Origin: Botrytis cinerea B05.10
Taxonomy: Eukaryota; Ascomycota; Leotiomycetes; Helotiales; Sclerotiniaceae
DNA length: 64,000 nt
Direction: 5' to 3'
Assembly: GCF_000143535.2 (NCBI RefSeq)
Contig: NC_037311.1
Span: 2,976,001-3,040,000, forward strand
Numbering within the stretch: the stretch's first letter is position 1; each line of letters opens with the position of its first letter. Of this stretch, positions 55,581-64,000 are shown one piece after another. Under the pieces are notes generated by a model that worked only from the letters and a program-made list of their open reading frames with translations, did not search any database and was not told the DNA's origin. Both the position numbers and the translations under genes were made by a program.

Positions 55581-56597
55581 TGGGGTTGTGTGGGGGGAGA
55601 GGCTATATAAAAGTTTTTGGGTGGTCGTATTGGGCTTTGCGTATGCAAGCTGGTGTTGCTGGGTGGATATTTCTGGGGAGGAAGGGGCAGAGTAGAGTTG
55701 GATGGGATGGGATGTACACATTCATGATCCTATATTTTCCTTCGAATCAGATCGAGGAAAGTAAAGGAACACGGGAAAGATAAGAGTGCAATGTGAAGTG
55801 TGAAGTGTGCTTGCTGGTTGAATTCACTCACAGAAAAACAACCCGAGGATTAAGCTACAAGCATCGTGGATAGCAATGGACGGGCAGGACAGTATGATAG
55901 TAGAAAGAAAGAACCTCAGTATACTAGTACATATGGGCAAGGGATGGATGGGCGGATGGGCGGATGGGCGGTCTTTTCCAACGGTACCAGCTGGCTTGCT
56001 CCACACAGGGGGATGATCATCTGGGGTATGATTTGATTTGATAGGATAGGATGGGACGGGACGGGACGGGGAAACCTTTGATATCACGATGAATTTTTTT
56101 CAAGAGAGCGCGTCGAGAGCACTTGAAGCAAATTCAGTTAATTAGTTTGTGTTATATGTATTAAGAATTACCTTGTTATTTTTTGGGTGGCTCTATTATG
56201 TGGTGTGTGTATGTGTATGTGTGGGTTTTTGGATTGCTTTTTTGCTTTTCGATTTCTGAGTCTGTTGTCTTGCGCCCTGCTGTTTGGTCTTGTGTTTGAT
56301 GGGTAGAGTATAGTATAGTAGGATAGGGTTAGGTAGGGTAGAGTAGAGCAGGATAGGGGCACTTGGACTGGGACTGGGACTGGGACTTGAAAGAACAGGC
56401 AGGTAAGGAAACGAAAGGGATAAAGAGTTTTCGCTTCGATAGGTGTGATGGTTGATGGTTGATGTTTTGGCGAGCAATGAAAGATAGGGTTAGATGGGTG
56501 ATTGAACTCGTTTTGTGTTTTGTGTTGGCTGGCTGGCTATGCGTGTTTGCTTGTTTTTGGATGGGATGGGATGGGAAGGGGAGGGGAGACGATTTGT

Positions 56598-56624
56598 GAG
56601 TATGAGTATGAGTATGAGTATGAG
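56598..56624. repeat. GAGTAT hexamer repeat
   Basis: Four to five consecutive GAGTAT units ending in GAGCGG. Confidence 0.8.
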
Positions 56625-56803
56625 CGGATGGGTTTTCTTAGTTGTATGCTAGGTGGGGATGCTGTTTAGTGAGTTGGGTTGGGTAAGATTGGATTAGTTA
56701 CGGGAATGCGAGGGGAAAGGAAGGGGAAAGGGAGAGTAAGGACGGAGAGGAGAGAGAGGGGGAGAGGGGTCAGATGGAGCTTGATGTGTTCCTGAGAAGT
56801 GGA

Positions 56804-56830
<27 letters not shown>
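56804..56830. repeat. TG dinucleotide microsatellite
   Basis: Thirteen uninterrupted TG units. Likely length-polymorphic. Confidence 0.9.
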
Positions 56831-56834
<4 letters not shown>

Positions 56835-57474
56835 ATGGATACCACTTTGAACTTGGATTGGGAATCGATATTGGTAAGAAAGGGGCAAGGATCGGAAAGT
56901 TAGATCTGTGGAGCTGGCTGGTAGGAGGAGTATGTATTTGGGAATGGGATTGTCAAGGAAGATTAGATGGATATGGATATTTTATGTTGTTATCATGTGG
57001 TATTTTTGGAGTTTGGGTGTGATTGTGTGACTGTGTGACTGTGTAACTGCGTAATACCTAGATAGCTTTAAAGGGGCTTCTAAAGAGAGCTTTATTTACA
57101 ACATTGAGATTTAAATATTGATTACAATGAGCTTTGGAATCCACATCTTCACGTGTGACTGGCTAGATGCGTACTTATCTATCGAAATCAAGAGGCGTTT
57201 GTTTGTGTTGATTATGACTACGCGGGAAGAAAATGAGATCTTGGATGGTCAGAGTCACTTCTTGCTCGCTTTACTATGATGTGAGATATGTCATACGCAT
57301 ATCTAGTACGTAGGAATCGTAGTCAATGGATATCTAACGCCCTTGGCCATGCAAATGCTCCGGTACATACATACTTTTGTGTGTATATTTTATACATTCC
57401 TGATGATATTAACGCCCGCCTCACTTTTGCTGGATTTCTTGGGACTACTTTCATGTTTGCTAGCTGATGGGGTT

Positions 57475-58229
57475 TTAGGCTGCGGCTTGGGGTTGGGCCC
57501 CTTGAGTCTCGGATTGGAGTTTTATTATCTGGAGGGGCTGTTAGTTTGGGGTTTGGGGAAGAGTGGAAGGGGGGAATATACCTCCATCTTTAAGCCGTCA
57601 CTCTTGTCTTGTACGTCTTTGATAGCTTGCTCGACTCTTTTTCTAAATAGGCGAGAAATAGAAAATGTTAGAATTTTGTTCCTTCTCGAATTCATCTGGA
57701 ATTGTTGTCCCCAAAACTCCTTTTCGAAAGTCCCATGAGTAGAACGTGGAGAACATGTAGAATAAAGTATACAATGGAAAGTTTAGAGAGAAGAGATAAG
57801 GTACGCACATTTCCTTCTCGATAAATTCTAATCTTCCGTCAACGGCCATGACAGCTTCGGTTTTATCTTGCTTTAGGAGGACCGGGCCAACGAGCTTGTA
57901 GATGTTGGAGTCGGAGGAGAGGGCGGAGAATTCCTGAGTAGCGGGGTTAGCGCGATTCTGGGAGTAAAATGGAGAGAGGGCCGTGGGATCGAAAGGTGTG
58001 GGAAGTAAATGGGAATGAGAAGAAGGAGAGCTGTACTTTTTGAACGCTCTTGTTTTCTTGTTGTTGGGATTCGAGCTTTTGGCGGGAAGAAATGGAGGTT
58101 TGGAGATCTGAGAGAGGTTAATATGTGTATGGCGGCAAGAAGTAAAGGGGGCGAGAGGTGGGAATGACCTGTTTGGAGCTTCTGATATTCCTCGGTGAGA
58201 GCTTGGAGACGTTGCTGCTGTTCCGCCAT
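57475..58229 (-). CDS. Prefoldin subunit 6 (GimC/YKE2)
   Basis: Five exons (58229-58169, 58107-58037, 57933-57809, 57642-57582, 57528-57475) join in phase to 123 residues, the usual prefoldin-6 length. The protein is a beta-type prefoldin: N-terminal coiled coil (MAEQQQRLQALTEEYQKLQT, then DLQTSISSRQKLESQQQENKSVQKEF), central hairpin with SNIYKLVGPVLLKQDKTEA and VDGRLEFIEKEI, and C-terminal coiled coil KRVEQAIKDVQDKSDGLKMEIIKLQSE. Prefoldin delivers unfolded actin and tubulin to the CCT chaperonin. Four introns in a 372-nt coding sequence is the highest density in the window. The first intron has a weak GTCATT donor; the others are GTACAG, GTGCGT and GTATAT. It is divergent from VPS4. Confidence 0.92.
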
Positions 58230-58901
58230 GGTGAGAATGCGAGGGTATCTGGTTTCTGGTCTGGTCTGGAGCTTTGAGGAGTTGAATAGCTGACTATACT
58301 CTGCGAAGATTACTTTTTCTGTAAGAGGAACGCTGCAAATTAAACCGAGAGATTGCGATTATGAGCGCCACAAATCGGCCGTCTTGACAATGCGGTCGTA
58401 GAGAATTAAAATAATTTGTCTTTGAATAATGTTCCAATATCGAAATTTCGTGAGTTTCTCTTATCCAGTATCAAATTATTGAGATGATGTCTAGCGCAAT
58501 CGCGGGGCAACCAAAACACCGCCAAGCTCACAAGCTCAAGCGACAACCTAGACTTTCGAATTCTCAATTCCCTCCACAGACTCATACCCCAAGATACGTA
58601 AGACGAGCATACCGGGCGCATAGAGAAGTAATATACTGGTCTGGTCATTAATACTCGCTCCTACAGTTCTCCAGAGTTTAATTCGTACTCTCTTTGTTGG
58701 CCAAGGTTATCGTCGTCATTCTACCAAATTCGAGACTTGTTCAAGTACAAGCACAACGACATTTAGCCCAAACGTCAATCTTGGTGTCCTTTGACAAGAA
58801 AAAGAGGCGCCGTGTAGATAATCGCCTGGAATTCCATTACTACCGGATCAAGCTTCTCTATCTAGACACCATCATCAGCACTCACAAACCCCACCCTCAA
58901 G
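58230..58901. other. Bidirectional promoter PFD6/VPS4
   Basis: 672 bp between the two start codons. No gene or distinct repeat seen; the right half is pyrimidine-rich leader sequence of VPS4. Confidence 0.5.
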
Positions 58902-60315
58902 ATGTCGAACACCGATTTCCTTGGGCGGGCCATAGACGTGGTTAAGAAAGCCATCGAAGCCGACACCGCAGCGGAATACGATAAAGCATATCAACTCTAC
59001 TACCAATCTCTTGAACTCTTCATGCTCGCTCTCAAATGGGAGAAAAATGCCAAATCCAAGGAAATGATCCGCGCCAAAGCCGGCGAATACATGGAGCGAG
59101 CTGAAAAATTAAAAACACATCTTGCAGATGCGGAAGGCAAACGAAAAAAACCCAGTATGATGGGAGCGAATGGGAGTTCGACGGGAGGAAAAGCAAACGA
59201 GGAGGAAGGGGATCCAGAAAGCAAAAAATTGAGAAGTGCATTGCAAGGAGCCATTCTACAGGATAAACCAAATATCAAGTGGGAGGATGTAGCGGGCTTG
59301 GAGGCCGCAAAGGAGGCGCTCAAGGAGGCTGTCATTTTGCCAATTAAGTTTCCGCATTTGTTCACGGGAAAAAGACAACCTTGGAAGGGTATTCTGCTTT
59401 ATGGACCACCGGGAACAGGAAAGAGTTATTTGGCCAAGGCAGTAGCTACAGAAGCAAACAGTACGTTCTTCAGTGTGAGCAGTTCGGATTTGGTCAGTAA
59501 GTGGATGGGAGAGAGTGAAAGGTATGTTTCCCAAATTTCCATCATCGGTCTACATGCACGTCTGACAATTCAACAGATTAGTCAAGCAACTATTTACCAT
59601 GGCTCGCGAAAACAAACCCTCTATCATCTTCATCGACGAAGTAGACGCTCTCTGCGGGCCCAGAGGAGAAGGAGAATCAGAAGCCTCGAGACGTATCAAA
59701 ACCGAAATGCTTGTCCAAATGGATGGTGTAGGAAGAGACAGCCGAGGCGTATTAGTTCTAGGTGCTACCAATATTCCCTGGCAACTAGATGCTGCCATTC
59801 GACGTCGTTTTCAACGCCGTGTTCATATTTCCCTTCCGGACTTACCCGCACGAACTAAAATGTTCGAGATCAGTGTCGGAACTACTCCTTGTGAATTGGT
59901 GGCCTCTGATTATAGAAAGTTGGGAGAACTGAGTGAGGGCTACTCGGGAAGTGATATCAGTATTGCGGTTCAAGATGCTTTGATGCAACCTGTACGGAAA
60001 ATTCAAACGGCTACACATTACAAAAAGGTAAAGTCTTCAATATCACCTAATGACCTCTCTCAACAGAAGAAGATTTGACTAACTCCACGAAAGGTCATGT
60101 CTGATGGCATAGAAAAACTAACTCCCTGCTCCCCTGGCGACGCAGGCGCTATGGAAATGTCCTGGACAGAAGTCGATTCGGATAAGCTTCTCGAGCCACC
60201 TCTCCAAGTAAAAGATTTCATCAAAGCTATCAAGGGGGCTAGACCTACCGTTTCTCAAGAAGATATCCAAAGGAGCACGGATTGGACCAATGAGTTTGGT
60301 AGTGAAGGTGCTTGA
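58902..60315 (+). CDS. VPS4: Vacuolar protein sorting AAA ATPase Vps4
   Basis: Exons 58902-59521, 59577-60027 and 60094-60315 join in phase to 430 residues, the standard Vps4 length. The order is N-terminal MIT domain (about 3-75, [36 protein letters not shown]), a linker, then the AAA cassette with Walker A GPPGTGKS (168-175) and Walker B IIFIDEVD (223-230, catalytic Glu228). Next come the arginine-finger region ([16 protein letters not shown]), the beta domain and the C-terminal helix with [24 protein letters not shown]. Vps4 disassembles ESCRT-III at endosomes, in cytokinesis and nuclear-envelope repair. The second intron acceptor at 60092-60093 is fixed by the HYKKVMSDG junction. Very secure. 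Confidence 0.97.
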
Positions 60316-60868
60316 TTATGTTTTGCCTTGATACTTAGTAATAGCAAGAAAAGAAAGCATAGCTGCAGGGAGTGGTTGGGGGAGAGGAGTATGGGATAAG
60401 GCATGGTGGCGAAGAAGGCGTTTATAAATGGATAGCGTTCTAAACTTAAAACGAACGTCCGGCACAAGTCGATTTAAATGAATGCTACGAGTTAAGACAG
60501 GCGAAGAGCTACAAGAATACAATTACATATATGTCAATGATGTCAAGCAAGTCTCACAAATTGATACTCCTAGATTACGTTCATGCCACATGACAAAGAG
60601 AGATCATCCGTAGAAGTAATGAGTTATATGCTTTTTTCCAATTTTATGCACCTCATAGTGTCTAGCCAAGCCATATAAAATACCACCACAAGCCAGAGCT
60701 TCTACGGTAAGATTGTTAACAAAAAAGTAGTCCTCAACGCCCATAATAACACAGCTATACTCCGCCATTGATGACCCAGCTGCCCGAAATTTACAAGATG
60801 AGATGATAGGAGAAAGAAAGAAAAGGAGAAGGACGTCTAAACCATGTTTACAATGATGAAGGCGACAT
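60316..60868. other. Convergent 3' intergenic region VPS4/NOP56
   Basis: 3' ends only; no gene supported. A minus-strand frame crossing into NOP56 (60604-61098) is an out-of-frame shadow of its lysine-rich tail. Confidence 0.5.
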
Positions 60869-62510
60869 TTATTCCGCCTTGCTCTTCTTCTTCTTCTTCT
60901 TCTCGCCCTCTTCTTCTCCGTTGGCTTCACTGTGTCTACGCTTTTTGTCCTTCTTCTCACTCTTTTCGCTCTTGTCCTTCTTCTCCTTCTTGTCTTTGGA
61001 TTTCTTCTCCTGCTTGGAGACGGAAGTTGGGGCGATGTCAGCCATTTCAGTATCTTCGGCAGTTGGGTCTTCAACGTTGATGTCACCGAGAACAGCATCC
61101 ATTGCTTTTTTCTATCAAAATATGTTAGTCAATAGATCATCACTGGAAATTTGACGGAATCCTTACCATAGCATCTTGGTTCTTTGTTGGTGCGGTACCA
61201 GTAGCATAGAAATCTAATCTCTCTTCGACTTGAGCTCTCAAAGCCTCACCGAATTTGTTGGTTGGTGCCTCCGAGAAGTTATCGATTCTGCTTGCAATAC
61301 TGCACTTGTTGGCCAAAAATCTGGAGATACGTCCCTTGTTCTTTGCACCTGCACGACCAATGAAGCTGGAGTGGTAGATCAATCCATATTTAGGTGTGTT
61401 ACCCTTGGTCTTGAGTGCTCTGAACAAGGCCTTCTCAGCGCCGAGAATTTGGACAGTGGAGGCTGGGTATTTTGAAAGATTGGTAAGGGAACCGGCGTGA
61501 GAGATGAGTCTGGCGGCAACAACTTCACCAATCAAAGCGGCCAAGTTAGGTGCAACAATCGCCATTTTATCGGTCAAGTATTGGAAAAGGGACCTTCTGT
61601 ATTCGGCGAGCTTGACAACACGGTTTGCAAATGCGGAAACATTCTCCATATCGTTGACTGAGATATCTTGACCCATAGAAACCTTTGCAGCATCAATGAT
61701 CGATTGCGCCTTATCTCCATCATCGTCAACAAGGGCGGCAATGTCGTGTAAATCTTCGTCGGTCAAGTTCTTCTTGTTACCAATTGCCAAAGCAAGTTTG
61801 GCATATGTGTGATTATCCGAGACGAGTCGGACAAGTTCTGGGAAGTGCCATCCGTACCATTCACGGACACGCATGGAGAAAGTGTTGACGGCCTTGTCGA
61901 GATGATCCAAAGTAGCGATAGCTTGAATAATGTGGTTATCGTTCTTCTGGACTGAGAACTTAACCTTAGCGCGCGAATATGCGTGTCCAAGACCCAATTG
62001 AGCTCTCTCGACATCACCCTCTTGTAAACCCTTCAACAACTTTGGGGCGTGTAATCGCAATCCTCTGAGCAAGTCTGCGACAACCTCGGAAGTTTCACCA
62101 GTCTCACAAGAAACACCTGGGAATTCCTCCTTGATGCTACCAGCCAAGGTCTTGTCGGAAACACCGAGAATGGTCTTCTTCTTCTTCGATGGCTTTGGCA
62201 TGTTCAATTCCAAGTTCGACTTCAAGTAGTCGGACAGTACACCCTCGGAGATCATGTTGATGTTTTCGAGCGCCTCAGCAGCATTTCTAGAGTAATTGTC
62301 AATTCAGACTCTCCGCTCTGCAAAGCATTGAATAGCTAACCTGTATGGCGCAAAATTGACAAGCTTGACCATTTTGCCAAATTTCGCCAGATCCTGACCT
62401 GCATCTTGAACTTCCTTTAATCGATTGCCAATTGTGTCAGCCTGGTGCACAACCTGGAAGATTGCGAAACCAGTGGCCGACTCATGGAGAAGATAATCGA
62501 CGGCAGACAT
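60869..62510 (-). CDS. NOP56: Box C/D snoRNP core protein Nop56 (SIK1)
   Basis: Exons 62510-62341, 62286-61167 and 61111-60869 join in phase to 510 residues. The introns are 54 nt (GTTAGC donor) and 55 nt (GTAAGG). The N-terminus [17 protein letters not shown] identifies Nop56 rather than Nop58. Then come the coiled coil and the NOP domain with the long invariant block [52 protein letters not shown] and [24 protein letters not shown]. The tail is a KKD/KKE repeat ending [10 protein letters not shown], typical of nucleolar targeting. Nop56 guides 2'-O-methylation of rRNA with Nop58, Snu13 and fibrillarin. Upstream are CACGTG (62671-62676) and AAATTTTCA (62574-62582), similar to the ribosome-biogenesis RRPE element. 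Confidence 0.96.
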
Positions 62511-63618
62511 CTTGTCGATATAATGTTGTCGTTGTTGGTGGTTGACTTGTTGGGTTGAAAGTTAAGCTTCCACAAATTTTCAGAAGCTCCCAGGATTATT
62601 TTTTTCGTCGTGGGATGCCCGTGAAATGCGCTAGGCTCGAAAAATTCCCAGTAGTTTTTGCCGACTTGTCACGTGCCGCGATTCGCTTGGTCTTTACAGT
62701 TTGCGAACTGCGAACTGCGAACTGGCACGGGACCATCCCTCACGGCTCCTACCTCGTACACGCGAGAACTCAGTTGCTTCGACAGCAACGACTGAGTAAT
62801 CACGCACGACTCCGGTTATCAGCATCCATTTATCGAGTCTCCGAACCCTGCCATTCACGGCCACCTCTCGAGTCTGGAGAGATTAGAACAGCTGGTATCA
62901 AGGTACGGAAGGTCCAATCAAAAGCACAGAATATCCAGTGGAGATGCTTTTGATCTCCGCCATTTTCTTTGGACCGGATCGACGGTTTTATTTTGAATCC
63001 TTTCGTACAGACTCTTGGATTGTATTCTGTGTCACAAGCGTAGTGCAATGTACCACAGTTGCACGCATATCCAAGATGGCTTTGTAATTTGTTAAATGTA
63101 CCGGTTTGGAGGCTTGTTGCTGCTCAATACAGCTTGCTTGCTCTCCTTCTTTGTGCCAATCTGTTCCGTGTGGGATGGTAGCTTTCTAGTAGACCCCCTT
63201 ACCAAAAGACACCAATCAGAATCGTTTCCATCAAAGCTTGTTTCACTTTTGCCAGAGTTGTGCCATTGATGCAGTGGCTCACTGTCGCGTGGAGCCTCTT
63301 GTTGCTGTTCACTTGTTCGTCTTCAAGACGCATTCCCGCTCCTCTCACAGTACTCTCATGCCCAGATAATGTCAATGTATTTGATAACCAAAGATGGAGG
63401 ACGGTGCAAGTGGAATAGCAGCAATACTGTCAATTCAAACCATGAAGGCAAGCATTGTGTGATGATAATTATGCTTCACTTACTTGTTTTCATTTGTTAC
63501 GTGAATCGCATTTCAGTCGCATCTCCTTCGCATCTCCTATTGATTACGTCACGATTCATCTCTTGGATTCTGTACTGACACGAATTTAGTAGATTCTCGA
63601 ATCATTGTTAGTGATGAA
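62511..63618. other. Divergent promoter region NOP56/2EXR gene
   Basis: No supported gene. Contains an RRPE-like AAATTTTCA (62574-62582), CACGTG (62671-62676) and a three-copy GCGAACT repeat at 62703-62724. Short frames on both strands resemble no family. Confidence 0.5.
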
Positions 63619-64000
63619 ATGACGAGCAGCCAAGCTATTTCTCAATGCGCCAAATCTAGGCAAAATCTTACTCCCGAACTTTGCTCTAGCTCTGTCCAGG
63701 CTCACAACGGCCCACCCGCTACAAATGCTATCCAGGACATTCAGCCAGGTCTTGTTGACAGCCCAGACACCATTCGAAAGTCTCTGCAACACATGAGGGT
63801 CGTGCCAGCTAATACAAGTATGGAAATACAGCCTTCGCCGGTCACAATCGAACACAGAATAGAGAAAGAACGCGTTTTCACTATTTTCTCTTCCCTCCCT
63901 AAGGAATTACAGCTCCAAATATGGAAAGAAGCAATCCTCAAAGATGACATCGGTCATGTCACCGAAGTGTTCTACGTTTCCGATTCAAAGACGGCACGAC
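63619..64000 (+). CDS. 2EXR-domain protein, N-terminal part (3' end beyond window)
   Basis: An open frame from ATG 63619 (MTSSQAISQCAKSRQ) to the window edge, 127 codons. After a disordered Ser/Pro/Gln N-terminus, the sequence ERVFTIFSSLPKELQLQIWKEAIL matches the start of the fungal 2EXR family (F-x-x-FSxLPxELRLxIWxxAL). Members are numerous and mostly uncharacterised in Pezizomycotina, especially Leotiomycetes and Sordariomycetes. The frame is also open for a few codons upstream with a TTTAG at 63585-63589, so an earlier exon is possible. The gene is truncated by the window, not broken. The role is unknown. Confidence 0.75.
   Translation, partial: MTSSQAISQCAKSRQNLTPELCSSSVQAHNGPPATNAIQDIQPGLVDSPDTIRKSLQHMRVVPANTSMEIQPSPVTIEHRIEKERVFTIFSSLPKELQLQIWKEAILKDDIGHVTEVFYVSDSKTAR

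Larger units (their letters stand above)
55581..57474. other. Intergenic, repeat-rich, between SPT7 and PFD6 3' ends
   Basis: 1.9 kb of simple sequence between two converging genes: GGGCGGAT copies near 55945-55972, GGGACGGGAC near 56051-56069, ACTGGGACTGGG near 56367-56387, a GAGTAT hexamer repeat at 56598-56624 and a TG repeat at 56804-56830. No gene supported. Confidence 0.55.

Overview
The window is nuclear DNA of a filamentous ascomycete. Genes are dense on both strands. Most introns are short (about 47-180 nt) with GTAAGT/GTATGT-like donors and CTAAC/CTGAC-like branch sites, and intergenic DNA is rich in microsatellites. A full-length FREQUENCY clock protein, a GH93 exo-arabinanase, a Zn-cluster-type regulator and a 2EXR protein all fit Pezizomycotina. 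My best guess is Leotiomycetes, Sclerotiniaceae (Botrytis/Sclerotinia-like); that placement is inference from memory of the families, not a search.

Layout, left to right: C-terminal part of a fungal transcription factor (1-2020, +); small membrane protein (3976-4308, -); SEC24 (5481-8391, +); trehalose-6-phosphate synthase TPS1 (9238-10927, -); GNAT acetyltransferase (12808-13344, +); clock gene frq (15900-18857, +); mitochondrial Prx5-type peroxiredoxin (20095-21258, -); secreted GH93 exo-arabinanase (22183-23389, +); FAD monooxygenase (24161-25831, -); Ariadne-type RBR E3 ligase (27239-28863, +); MAM33/p32 (30181-31178, -); TMA16 (31789-32331, -); EXO1 (32881-35294, +); BSD2-like protein (36806-37960, -); CBP6/UQCC2-like factor (38938-39927, +); citrate carrier CTP1 (40649-41757, -); HPC2-like HIR subunit (42625-44679, -); an uncertain small ORF (46416-46676, -); RPAP1/RBA50 (46941-48302, +); BTB protein (49149-50172, +); VanZ-like membrane protein (50536-51293, -); SPT7 (52088-55580, +); prefoldin 6 (57475-58229, -); VPS4 (58902-60315, +); NOP56 (60869-62510, -); start of a 2EXR gene (63619 onward, +). 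Exon junctions were derived by hand from splice motifs, reading phase and family match.

These are mostly unlinked housekeeping genes (secretion, endosomal sorting, chromatin, DNA repair, rRNA modification, mitochondrial function), not a biosynthetic cluster. Several pairs are divergent and probably share promoters: TMA16/EXO1, PFD6/VPS4, Prx5/GH93, BSD2/CBP6, NOP56/2EXR. I saw no tRNA, rRNA, CRISPR array or intact transposon.

I did not find an obviously new multi-gene system. The most interesting signals are regulatory: candidate White-Collar motifs, a 10-bp dyad and a TATA box upstream of frq; a TCGATCGA and cAMP-response-type palindrome downstream of frq where an antisense transcript could start; two 18-bp dyads with the same core between the peroxiredoxin and the arabinanase; an ATG-less in-frame extension upstream of the RBR ligase; and a guanine-rich run directly after the CTP1 stop codon.
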